Assembly: GCA_958454405.1 (NCBI GenBank)
Contig: CAUEBO010000001.1
Span: 83,322-147,321, forward strand
DNA: 64,000 bases
Reading direction: 5' to 3'
Source: an uncultured Eggerthellaceae bacterium
Lineage (GTDB): Bacteria; Actinomycetota; Coriobacteriia; Coriobacteriales; Eggerthellaceae
Under the pieces are notes generated by a model. The model did not search any database, was not told where the DNA came from, and saw only the letters and a list, made by a program, of their open reading frames with translations. Every line of letters starts with the position of its first letter. The first letter of the stretch is position 1. This document shows, in pieces, positions 53,801 through 60,799 of this stretch. Both the position numbers and the translations under genes were made by a program.

Positions 53801-54807
53801 CCGCCCCGTTCAAGGACGCCCTGAACCGGGAGAAGCCGCTTTCGGGCCCGGTCGCGCTGGTGGAGGCCCCGGCGAACCCGGCGGGCGCCACGCTTTCGGG
53901 CGCCGCCGATGTGGACGCGAACTTCTCCAAGTGGGGCACGGACACCGCCAACAAGACGATCGCGCTCGTCGCGGGCAACGTCTCCCTTGCGCCCTCGTCC
54001 GCGACCGGCGAGAGTGCGCTTCTGGGCACCGGCCTGGCCGGCATCGACCTGCACGCGGCCGCCGCCTACACGAGCGACCAGGAGCATAAGACCTCCTTCG
54101 TCGTCTCCGACGCCAACGCGCGCTACCGGGTGGGCGTCACGGTGAAGCCCTTCGAGGGCTCCAAAACGCTCGACGTCACGGTGCCCGTGGAATCGGCCTC
54201 CTCCTTCAAGCTCGCCCCCGACGGGGAGGTGCACGAGAAGGAGTCGGCCGCGAAGGCGGCTGGGCCTTCTGTGCTCGCGAGCAACAATGCCCTGCCGCTC
54301 GCCGGGCGCGTGGCGAAGGTGGAGCCCCTGGCGGCGGGGACGAAGCGCGAGCTGGACGGCAAGGAGGTGAACGCGGTGCTGAACCCGGCCGCGGCCTCCA
54401 CCGCCCTGGCCCCCACCTCCGACTCCATCGCCGACGACAACCCCACAACGTCTGACAACGTGAAGCTGTTCGCGGCGGCCTCGGGCACCGACGCCACGCT
54501 GACTCCGCTTTCGGCACCTTTGTACTACGACCCCAAGAACGGCACCGTGCCGCTGTACTTCGCCGTTCCCGGCGACACGGAGGCGCGTTGGAAGTGGGGC
54601 ATGGACTACACGGGAACCTACTTGGGCCAGGAGGGCGTGTTCGGCTACGCGGTGGGCTACGAGGTGGGTCTGTCGGCCTCCGACCTGGCGGCGCCCTCGC
54701 TCAACGGCACCGGCTACCTGGTGGCGCCGGGCGTCTACGCCACCGAGCCCTACGCCGGCGGCGGGCAGGGCCGCTACGAAGTCAAGTGGAACAAGTCCGC
54801 GTCGTGA
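35840..54807 (+). CDS. Giant secreted GLUG-repeat surface protein, frameshifted at a G9 tract
   Basis: ATG 35,840 has AAGGGG at 35,826-35,831. It opens a basic N-terminus and a signal peptide (LPRKALSVVLAALLVATMN...ALAQA). That frame meets nine Gs at 36,127-36,135 and stops at 36,154 after 104 residues. The downstream beta-helix frame runs uninterrupted to 54,807. Ten or seven Gs would join them into a protein of about 6,322 residues. It has about 16 modules, starting near 36,340, 37,525, 39,122, 40,676, 41,722, 42,708, 43,771, 44,938, 45,726, 46,901, 47,986, 48,955, 49,837, 50,651, 51,658 and 52,744. Each has W-x-x-V-G, P-E-A-L-A-W-F-A-Y-K-V-N, W-x-P-I-G and GLUG coils with NCYN. The C-terminal domain (from about 53,725) matches that of the first giant protein (MDYTGTY, FGYAV, APLYYDP). 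There is no sorting signal. It is either phase-variable or a sequencing artefact; the rest of the gene is intact. Confidence 0.88.
36127..36135 (+). other. G9 homopolymer, candidate phase-variation tract
   Basis: Nine consecutive Gs sit 95 codons into the giant gene, immediately after the signal peptide and before the first module. At nine Gs the frame is off (stop at 36,152-36,154). Gain of one G or loss of two restores it. Confidence 0.75.
36634..36680 (+). repeat. REP-like element read in frame
   Basis: The sequence GTCATCCTGAGCGAAGG...GTCGAAGGATCCC with its self-complementary middle (GGCGGCGAAGCCGCC) is the same family as elements at 55,298, 55,619, 55,710 (inverted) and 63,849. Here it encodes P-V-I-L-S-E-G-G-E-A-A-A-V-E-G-S inside the first module of the giant protein. 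Confidence 0.8.
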
Positions 54808-54841
54808 GGCGGGCGCAAAACCGGATGCGGGAAAGGAACGC

Positions 54842-56287
54842 GTGAGCGAGAGAGACGACATATACGGCGGCGCCCCGAGCGCTGCAGGCGCCCCGGACGT
54901 TTCCGGCGGGCGGGACGGCGCGCGCGTGCGCGAGCGCGCGCTCGCGTCGCAGCGCCTGGCCGAGGCCGCCAAGCGCCTCGCGCCCGCGCATGGCTCCGCG
55001 GCCCAGCGCGCGGCCTGGCAGGACGCCCAGGTGGCCTCCATCATGGCAGCCGAGGCCCTGGCGGCGCAGGACGGCGATCCCGACCTGGCCCGGGCCATGG
55101 CCGAGGAAGCCCAGTCCCTGGCCATCGCCGCTCTGAAGGCCGCCCAAAGCGCGACGCCCGCTCCCGCGGAGCCCGCGCCCATGCAGCCGGCGATCCCGCC
55201 CGCGCCCGTTGCGCCCGCGGCCGTGCAGCCGGCGGCCCAGGCCCCCGCGCAGCCGGCGGTCCTACAGCCCGCTCCCGCCTCCAAGAGCGCGCCTTCTGTC
55301 ATCCTGAGCGGAGGCGGCGAAGCCGCCGCAGTCGAAGGATCCCGTGCGGTGCCAACCGAAGCGCTCCCAACCGCCCCCGTGCAGCCGGCGGCCCAGGCCC
55401 CCGCGCAGCAAACGGATGTTTCACGTGAAACATCCGTCCCCGTCTCGCTGACGGCCTGGCGCGAGGCGGTCCCCGTGATGGCCGCCGATGCTCCGGTTCC
55501 GGCAGCGGCCCCGTCCATCGCGTCGGCCCCCGCGGCCAGCGCCTCCCCGGCCCCGTCGCAGCCGGCCCCCGCGGCCCCCGCGGCCGAGCCCGCTCCCGCC
55601 TCCAAGAGCGCCCCTTCTGTCATCCTGAGCGGAGGCGGCGAAGCCGCCGCAGTCGAAGGATCCCGTGCGGTGCCAGCCGTTCTCGTGAGCGCCCCCGCTG
55701 ACGCCAACCGGGATCCTTCGGCTGCGCTCCCTCCGGTCGCTCCGCTCAGGATGACAGAGCCCCCAGCCCCCGCGACCCCGGCGCCGGCCGCCACCCCCAA
55801 GCCCCCGCACAAGTTCCGCACGGCCTGCATCGCGCTTACGTGCCTGCTCGCGCTCATGGTCGGCCTCGTGCTCGCGGCCTGGTTCGGCCTGTTCAAGCTG
55901 CCCGATCCCGTGCAGGAGCGCCTCTACCTGCTGCCCGACCCCCACGCGCAGGCCGGCGCGCTCAACGCCGCGGACGTCGAGGTGCCCCCCGGCGGCTTCC
56001 AGCTGGTGCTCGCCCAGCTGTGCACGATGGAGGCGGGCTCGCTCGACTGCCCCGTCCAGTTCGAGAACCCCGCCGCCAACGCCTACTCGGCGCGCCTCGT
56101 CCTGGAAGTCGACGGCGAGGAGGTTGCCCGCTCGGGCATGGTCGCGCCCGGCAGCTACCTGGGTGCCGTGCGCCTGGACCATGCGCTTCCCGCCGGCGAG
56201 CACGAGGCGCGCGCCGTCGTGCTGGTGTACTCGGGCGCCACCCAGGTGAACGCCCTTGCAAGCAACGTGACCATCCGCGTGAAATGA
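54842..56287 (+). CDS. Ala/Pro-rich type II membrane protein with REP elements, parS and extracellular beta domain
   Basis: 481 residues, GTG start after GAAAGGA, 34 bp after the giant gene. It has a helical Ala/Glu/Arg N-terminus (about 25-100), a Pro/Ala linker, a membrane helix (about 325-347, RTACIALTCLLALMVGLVLA) and a C-terminal outer beta domain (LFKLPDPVQERLYLLPDPHA ... YSGATQVNALASNVTIRVK). The layout and C-terminal domain match 22,796-25,888 closely (LLPDP, NAYSARL, VYSGATQVN). The linker is less than half as long as in that protein. It contains one perfect parS and three REP-like elements, all read in frame. It is probably the anchor or scaffold subunit of the second locus. Confidence 0.88.
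   Translation: MSERDDIYGGAPSAAGAPDVSGGRDGARVRERALASQRLAEAAKRLAPAHGSAAQRAAWQDAQVASIMAAEALAAQDGDPDLARAMAEEAQSLAIAALKAAQSATPAPAEPAPMQPAIPPAPVAPAAVQPAAQAPAQPAVLQPAPASKSAPSVILSGGGEAAAVEGSRAVPTEALPTAPVQPAAQAPAQQTDVSRETSVPVSLTAWREAVPVMAADAPVPAAAPSIASAPAASASPAPSQPAPAAPAAEPAPASKSAPSVILSGGGEAAAVEGSRAVPAVLVSAPADANRDPSAALPPVAPLRMTEPPAPATPAPAATPKPPHKFRTACIALTCLLALMVGLVLAAWFGLFKLPDPVQERLYLLPDPHAQAGALNAADVEVPPGGFQLVLAQLCTMEAGSLDCPVQFENPAANAYSARLVLEVDGEEVARSGMVAPGSYLGAVRLDHALPAGEHEARAVVLVYSGATQVNALASNVTIRVK
55298..55343 (+). repeat. REP-like element, coding copy
   Basis: GTCATCCTGAGCG...GAAGGATCCC with the hairpin GGCGGCGAAGCCGCC, in frame in the linker of the 54,842 gene. The flank GTGCGGTGCCAACC also matches the intergenic copy near 63,910. 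Confidence 0.8.
55417..55432. promoter_or_regulatory. parS: parS site 6 (perfect)
   Basis: Perfect TGTTTCACGTGAAACA read as D-V-S-R-E-T, in the same codon phase as the five sites of the first locus, about 26.6 kb from the nearest of them. Confidence 0.88.
55619..55664 (+). repeat. REP-like element, second coding copy
   Basis: Same as 55,298-55,343, within the second half of the 87-bp direct repeat. It is followed 45 bp later by an inverted copy, so the two could pair as a large hairpin. Confidence 0.8.
55710..55755 (-). repeat. REP-like element, inverted coding copy
   Basis: GGGATCCTTCGGCTGCGCTC...GAGGATGAC-type sequence (here GCTCAGGATGAC) is the family in reverse orientation. It is read through in frame as R-D-P-S-A-A-L-P-P-V-A-P-L-R-M-T just before the membrane helix. 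Confidence 0.75.
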
Positions 56288-56297
56288 CGATAGGACG

Positions 56298-56933
56298 ATG
56301 ATGGAGAAGGACATGCGGCATATTCCGGAACCCGGGCGCACGCCCGATGCGGGCGCGCCTTTTGCAAATGCGGCCCCCGCGCAGGCCCCGGCCGCCCGAA
56401 GCGAGGGCGCCCCGCCCGCCCAGGGCAAGGGCGGCGAGCCCCACAAGAAGCTGTGGGCGGCGCTCGCCGTGCTCCTGGTGCTGCTCATCGCGGCGGCGAT
56501 CGCGCTGTTCGTGTGGCTGACCAGCCCGGACCCGAACCGCGACGGCCTGCAGCCCGACCCGAACGTGAAGGTGGGATCGCTCTCGGGCGACTTCGCCGAC
56601 CTGGACAAGATCGTGGACGAGGGCATGCTCACGTTCTCCATCAACGCCACGCCGGCCTTCCCCGACGGCACCAGTCCCGGCAACCTCATGATCGAGAACG
56701 CCGAGATCAACAACAACCGCTTCACCGTGGCCATCTACCGCACCGACACCGGCGAGAAGGTGTACGAGTCGGGATACCTCGATCCCGGCCAGTACATCGA
56801 GAGCGCGCCGCTGGACGTGGACCTGGACGCCGGCAGGTATCCCTGCACGGCGCAGTTCAGCACGTACAAGCTCGCCGACAACACCCCCATCGGCCAGGCG
56901 GCCGCCGAGATAACGCTGTACGTGCAGGGATAG
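56298..56933 (+). CDS. Small single-pass membrane protein with extracellular beta domain
   Basis: 211 residues from ATG 56,298, 10 bp after the previous stop, exactly as for its counterpart at 25,899; ATG 56,301 and 56,313 are alternatives. A Pro/Ala/Gly cytoplasmic segment with GKGGEPHKK precedes a membrane helix (about 51-73, LWAALAVLLVLLIAAAIALF) and the outer beta domain (GSLSGDFADLDKIVDEG, LMIENAEINNNRF, DTGEKVYESGYLDPGQYIE, PIGQAAAEITLYV). Over the outer domain it is the closest relative of 25,899-26,558, much more conserved than the neighbouring genes, suggesting constraint from a conserved partner. Confidence 0.9.
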   Translation: MMEKDMRHIPEPGRTPDAGAPFANAAPAQAPAARSEGAPPAQGKGGEPHKKLWAALAVLLVLLIAAAIALFVWLTSPDPNRDGLQPDPNVKVGSLSGDFADLDKIVDEGMLTFSINATPAFPDGTSPGNLMIENAEINNNRFTVAIYRTDTGEKVYESGYLDPGQYIESAPLDVDLDAGRYPCTAQFSTYKLADNTPIGQAAAEITLYVQG

Positions 56934-57020
56934 GGGGCCAGGCGTGCCGATGGTTTCGAACGAAGCGCTCGCCCGCTGCGCCGGGCCGCCGGGCAGGGGG
57001 CGATGCTCGCCCGATGCCGG

Positions 57021-57048
57021 CGGCCCTCCCCTCGCAAGGGGAGGGCCG
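57021..57048 (+). terminator. 12-bp perfect hairpin before the MITE
   Basis: CGGCCCTCCCCT-CGCA-AGGGGAGGGCCG is a perfect 12-bp stem with a 4-base loop, about 90 bp after the small membrane protein gene. No U-tract follows. It may cap the upstream mRNA or attenuate the WxL-like gene. Confidence 0.45.
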
Positions 57049-57069
57049 CTGACCAGGCGCGAGGATGAA

Positions 57070-57231
57070 GGGGCTGTATCAAAAGGACCAGCGAGGCATG
57101 CCTGTGCCGGTCGAGTTGTAGGGCAAGGGCTCTGCCCTTGCCGTCGACCTGTGGAGACGTTGCTGGCTGAGCGGCAAGGGCAGAGCCCTTGCCCTACAAG
57201 AACGTCGAAATGCGACTTTTGATACAGCCCC
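57070..57231. mobile_element. 162-bp MITE-like element with perfect terminal inverted repeats
   Basis: The ends are perfect 16-bp inverted repeats (GGGGCTGTATCAAAAG at 57,070-57,085; its complement at 57,216-57,231). Inside are perfect 28-bp inverted arms (57,116-57,143 and 57,172-57,199), each itself self-complementary around GGCAAGGGCTCTGCCCTTGCC-like sequence. There is no open frame of note. The size, TIRs and intergenic position fit a non-autonomous miniature transposable element mobilised by an IS transposase encoded elsewhere. A target-site duplication is not obvious. Confidence 0.82.
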
Positions 57232-57291
57232 GAGCACGGACAAGGCGCGCCCCGAAAAAACGGGGGCGCGAAGACCAAGAGGAGGAAAACC

Positions 57292-57951
57292 ATGAAGAAA
57301 AGCAAGATAGGGGCCTGCGCGCTGGCGCTGGCAACGGCCGCCGCCATCTGCGTGCCGGGGACGGCTCTCGCAGACTCCGTGGCCGCCGGATCGAAGACGC
57401 TGGAGGCGGCTGGAACCAGCGACTCCCTTATCACCGGCACCATCACCGCCACGAAGCTGTCGGTGAGCGTGCCCACCACGGCCGCCTTCACCATCGACCC
57501 CACCATCGAGGCGACCGATCCCAGCACGCAGCTCACGGACCTTCCCACCAACTACACCGTGACCAACGCCTCGGCAGTGCCCGTCTACGCCTACATCTCC
57601 GACTGCACCATAGCGAAGGCCGGCACCACGGCCGGGAATCCGACGCTGGTCAACAAGACGGCGGACCTTGCGACCGACTACGCTGTCATGTTTGCCGTGA
57701 AGGACAGCGCGCCCGCGAACTTCGACACCCCGGGCGACTGGCTGACGGGCGCGGGCACGTACTACGCGTTCAACGCTGCCACTCACGGCAAGCTGGCCGC
57801 AAAGAGCGCCGCGGACAAGGCATCCGACGCCAGCAACGTCGCCACGATGAGCTTCTACGGCCAGACCACCACGGGCTGGAGCAACGGCGACACCTTCACC
57901 ATCACGCCCACGTTCACCATCGCCACCACCGACACGGGCGCTGCCTCGTAG
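57292..57951 (+). CDS. Secreted WxL-like beta-sandwich surface protein
   Basis: 219 residues, AGGAGG at 57,280-57,285 and a signal peptide (MKKSKIGACALALATAAAIC...TALA|DS). The mature part has TATKLSVSVPTTAAFTIDP, LPTNYTVTNASAVPVYAYI and a C-terminal DTFTITPTFTIATTDTG, matching 26,742-27,497 along its length. It has no anchor motif. A bulged GC hairpin (57,246-57,270) lies directly before the ribosome binding site and may stabilise the message. The gene follows the MITE, which may have altered its promoter. It is probably an abundant wall-associated subunit. Confidence 0.85.
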   Translation: MKKSKIGACALALATAAAICVPGTALADSVAAGSKTLEAAGTSDSLITGTITATKLSVSVPTTAAFTIDPTIEATDPSTQLTDLPTNYTVTNASAVPVYAYISDCTIAKAGTTAGNPTLVNKTADLATDYAVMFAVKDSAPANFDTPGDWLTGAGTYYAFNAATHGKLAAKSAADKASDASNVATMSFYGQTTTGWSNGDTFTITPTFTIATTDTGAAS

Positions 57952-58003
57952 CGCCTCGGCTGCAACCAGACGAGGGATCTGAGAGGAAGAAGGTGCGAAC
58001 GCG

Positions 58004-58756
58004 ATGAGCCGGCAACATCATAGGGCGGGAACGCAGGCGGTGCCGCGCGGCATGGCGCCCGCCTGCGCGCTCGCCCTCGCGGCGCTGCTCGCGCTCTGCG
58101 TGCTGGCCGCCGCGCCCGCGGCCTTCGCCGACGAGGTGGAGGGCGAGAGCTCGTTCGACTTCAACCTCTCTTTGGGCGTGAGCGCGGCGGACGACCCCGA
58201 CGCGGCCGTCTGCCCGGTGTCCGTGCACGTGTCCAACCGCGACGGCGAGCACGTGGGCGGCGCGAAGGTCGCCTACGAGCTGAGATCCGCCTACGCGGGC
58301 GCCCTGTCCGCCCGGGCCCCGCTCGCCGCGCCCGCTTCCGTTTCGGCAGGGGCCGCGCAGGCTTCGCCGGAGGCGGCGCAGGCGGCCTCCGGCATGGTGC
58401 GCGCGGGCACCGCCACCACCTCCGCCGACGGCACGGCCGACCTTGCGGGCGTGGTGGCGGGCTGCGACTACCTGGTGGCGGTCGAGGCCGACGGCCACGT
58501 CCGCTACGAGCGCGTCCACGCCTGCAAGGGCGAGGACGGCGAGCGGTGGGAGGTCGTCATGGAGAAGGCGGGCGGCTCTCCGGGCGGCTCGAGCGCAGGC
58601 GCGGATGCGGGCCCTCTGGCTTCGCTCTCCTCGCTCACGCGCACCGGCGACCCCCTCGGCCCCCTGGTCCTGGGGGCTGCGGGGGCGCTCATGGCGGCGC
58701 TCGGGCTGGCCGCGCTCGCGAGGCGCAGGAGAAGGGGGGCGCGCGATGGCCGATGA
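58004..58756 (+). CDS. Ig-like surface protein with variant sortase signal LTRTG
   Basis: 250 residues. A signal peptide (MAPACALALAALLALCVLAAAPAAFA) is followed by a beta domain (FDFNLSLGVSAADDPDAAVC, VSVHVSNRDGEHVGGAKVAY, GTADLAGVVAGCDYLVAVEA) like that of 27,651. The C-terminus is a complete sorting signal: L-T-R-T-G-D-P, a hydrophobic stretch (LGPLVLGAAGALMAALGLAAL) and ARRRRRGARDGR. Class-specific sortases of Coriobacteriia accept LPxTG variants, so this is the likely covalently anchored component of the second locus. No sortase gene lies in the window. It overlaps the next gene by 11 bases. Confidence 0.85.
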   Translation: MSRQHHRAGTQAVPRGMAPACALALAALLALCVLAAAPAAFADEVEGESSFDFNLSLGVSAADDPDAAVCPVSVHVSNRDGEHVGGAKVAYELRSAYAGALSARAPLAAPASVSAGAAQASPEAAQAASGMVRAGTATTSADGTADLAGVVAGCDYLVAVEADGHVRYERVHACKGEDGERWEVVMEKAGGSPGGSSAGADAGPLASLSSLTRTGDPLGPLVLGAAGALMAALGLAALARRRRRGARDGR

Positions 58757-59363
58757 GCCCGGCAGGGCCTCCCTGGCACCTCCCGCCTCCCCGGACGCCG
58801 CCGCAAGCGCCGCCTCGGACGCCGGTCCCGCCGGCGGCGGAAGCGCCGCCTCGGACGCCGGCCGCACGCGCCGCTGGCCGGCCGTCCTTGTGGCGCTGGG
58901 CCTTCTGCTGGCCGTGCTCGCGCTCGCCTGGCACTTCCTGGGCGCGCCCGACGACGGCATGGAGCCCAACGTGGTCGTCGGTCCCATGGGCGACTACAGC
59001 CGAGAGGAGCTCGAGGCGATGCTGGCCGAGCGGGTGGACGAGGGCATGATCGCGTTCTCGCTCAACACGCAGGTGGTTCTGCCGGCGCCGGGCGCCGAGG
59101 CGCCCATCCTCTTCGAGAACCCGGCGAACAACGGCAAGCTGCTGAAGCTCGCCATCGTCCGCGACGACACGGGGGAGACGGTGTACGAGACCGGCTTCCT
59201 CGCTCCGGGCAGCTACGTCGAGGACGACGGGCTGGACGTGCGTCTGGATCCGGGCTCCTATGCGTGCACGGCGACCATCTCCTCGTACCGCGAGGACACG
59301 AAGAGGCTCCTCGGGCAGGCGGCGGCGGAAGTGACCATCACCGTCCAAAGCCCGTCCGGCTAG
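58746..59363 (+). CDS. Small single-pass membrane protein with extracellular beta domain
   Basis: 205 residues, ATG inside the end of the previous gene (11-base overlap). It starts with an Ala/Ser/Gly/Pro N-terminus containing a repeated AASDAG(R/P) motif. A membrane helix follows (about 42-61, WPAVLVALGLLLAVLALAW), then an outer domain with FSLNTQVVLPAPG, PILFENPANNGKLLKLAIV, RDDTGETVYETGFLAPGSYVE, GSYACTATISSY and GQAAAEVTITV. It corresponds to 29,156-29,734. The function is unknown; see the shared-domain observation. Confidence 0.85.
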   Translation: MADEPGRASLAPPASPDAAASAASDAGPAGGGSAASDAGRTRRWPAVLVALGLLLAVLALAWHFLGAPDDGMEPNVVVGPMGDYSREELEAMLAERVDEGMIAFSLNTQVVLPAPGAEAPILFENPANNGKLLKLAIVRDDTGETVYETGFLAPGSYVEDDGLDVRLDPGSYACTATISSYREDTKRLLGQAAAEVTITVQSPSG

Positions 59364-59432
59364 AAACAACTTGAAACCACGATCGACGGGCCGTTGCCGA
59401 ATGCGGCGGCCCGCAAGGAAAAGGAGAAGACC

Positions 59433-60056
59433 ATGAGAACAGCAAAGAAGATAACCTGCGTGCTGGCCGCCGCGGCGCTCTCGGCCGCGTTCGCCGTGCC
59501 GGCGCTCGCGGCCACCCCCGGCGTCGAGGACGGCACCTACGAGAAGGCCGAGATAGCCGGCGGCTCGTTCGACGCCACCACCGACATCGAGGCCACGGTG
59601 CACGCGCCGGGCGCCAAGGTGGTCAAGGTGACCCTGCCCTCCAAGATGCCCGTCGGCATCGCCACCAAGGTGAGCGGGAGCGCGCACGTCATCGACGCCG
59701 ACAACACGCCGCCGGTGGAGGCCCAGGTGCAGAACTGGTCGCCGGAGACCGCCGTGAACGTGTCCGTGGCGAAGGTGACCGACGCCAGCAACCTGCTGGG
59801 CAAGGTGACGCTCACCCTCACGCCCGGCCTTGAGGCGGGCATGGGCACCGCCGGGGCCCCTTACGCGCTGGCGAAGGGCGACTCGATCAACGCGCCGCTG
59901 TTCACCGGCCTGGCCGCCGCCGCCGACAACGGGACCACTCCCGGCACCGGCACGCTCACGCTGGCCGCTTCGGCCAGCGCCTCCGAGGATCTGACGAGCA
60001 TCGAGGGCGCCCACACCGTGACGGCCGTGCTCAAGGTGTCCGTGCCCAGCGCGTAG
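59433..60056 (+). CDS. Secreted beta-rich surface protein
   Basis: 207 residues. ATG 59,433 is preferred over upstream starts because AAGGAG (59,421-59,426) and the signal peptide (MRTAKKITCVLAAAALSAAFAVPALA|A) fit it. The mature part has VKVTLPSKMPVGIATKVSG, EAQVQNWSPETAVNVSVAKV and a final HTVTAVLKVSVPSA. It resembles 60,170 (VIKVEVPSSASAVDVRIETS, ATIKVSAG) and 30,387 (VSVELPLSM), so it is one of a small family of V-x-[LV]-P-S beta proteins. There is no anchor; it is likely held non-covalently at the surface. Confidence 0.82.
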   Translation: MRTAKKITCVLAAAALSAAFAVPALAATPGVEDGTYEKAEIAGGSFDATTDIEATVHAPGAKVVKVTLPSKMPVGIATKVSGSAHVIDADNTPPVEAQVQNWSPETAVNVSVAKVTDASNLLGKVTLTLTPGLEAGMGTAGAPYALAKGDSINAPLFTGLAAAADNGTTPGTGTLTLAASASASEDLTSIEGAHTVTAVLKVSVPSA

Positions 60057-60106
60057 GCCCCTGCGCGCCCGGCCGCCCGGCCGGGCCGAACCGCTGGATC
60101 CGCCGG

Positions 60107-60127
60107 GCCCGCAGCGGCGCTGCGGGC
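60107..60127 (+). other. 9-bp hairpin between the two beta-protein genes
   Basis: GCCCGCAGC-GGC-GCTGCGGGC is a perfect stem-loop in the 113-bp gap, followed by a second palindrome (CCGGCCGGGCC...GGGCCC). It could be an attenuator or mRNA-stability element. Confidence 0.4.
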
Positions 60128-60169
60128 GTTCCGGCCGGGCCTTCGGGCCCTGTGAAAGGAAACGACGAC

Positions 60170-60745
60170 ATGCTGTTCGCACCATCGAAGCCCCGAACGA
60201 AACGCCCGCCCGCCCTGGCGGCGGCCTCCCTCGCGCTCGCGCTGGCCCTCGCGCCTGCGTCCGCGCTTGCCGCCGAGGCCGTCTATGCCACGGGTGGCGA
60301 GGGCGGGCGCGCCCTGGACATAGCCGCCACGGTGGACGCTCCCGAGCCTGTGGTCATCAAGGTGGAGGTGCCCTCGTCGGCCTCCGCCGTGGACGTCCGC
60401 ATCGAGACGAGCGTCATCGACGGGCGCTTCATGGGCTTCGCGGCGGCGAAGGGCACCATCAAGAACCTGCCCGAGTCGGCCGCGCCCATCGACGCGGCCG
60501 TGGTCGAGGTGCGCGACGGGGCCGAGGGCAGGGCCCGCGCGCTGGACTACGTGCGCGTCAGCCTGACGGGCGACCGCACCGTGGAGCTTTCCGAAGGCTC
60601 GGGCAAGAGCGACGTGCTGGTGGACGGCTTGGAGCCCGGCGCCGAGCGGGACCTGCTCGTGTCGGTGGCCGGCAGGGCGGGCGCGCCGGGCATGCCGGCG
60701 GGCGAGTACGGCATGCGGGCCACCATCAAGGTGTCGGCTGGCTGA
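60170..60745 (+). CDS. Secreted beta-rich surface protein
   Basis: 191 residues, ATG 60,170 after GAAAGGA. A signal peptide (RPPALAAASLALALALAPASALA|AE) precedes a compact beta domain with GRALDIAATVDAPEPVVIKV, EVPSSASAVDVRIETSVIDG and the end PAGEYGMRATIKVSAG. It is a paralogue of 59,433 (IxATVxAPxxxVxKVxxPS is shared), probably a duplicate within the locus. No anchor is seen. The product most likely sits with the other small secreted subunits; its role is unknown. Confidence 0.82.
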   Translation: MLFAPSKPRTKRPPALAAASLALALALAPASALAAEAVYATGGEGGRALDIAATVDAPEPVVIKVEVPSSASAVDVRIETSVIDGRFMGFAAAKGTIKNLPESAAPIDAAVVEVRDGAEGRARALDYVRVSLTGDRTVELSEGSGKSDVLVDGLEPGAERDLLVSVAGRAGAPGMPAGEYGMRATIKVSAG

Positions 60746-60799
60746 GCGCGCTTCGAGGCGGCGAGCAAGTTGCAAGAGGCGGAAAAACGGGGGGAGAGC

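Larger units (their letters stand above)
55271..55678 (+). repeat. 87-bp direct repeat built around a REP-like element
   Basis: Positions 55,271-55,357 and 55,592-55,678 are nearly identical and each encodes APASKSAPSVILSGGGEAAA followed by VEGSRAVP. The duplicated unit contains the REP-like elements at 55,298-55,343 and 55,619-55,664. Confidence 0.8.
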
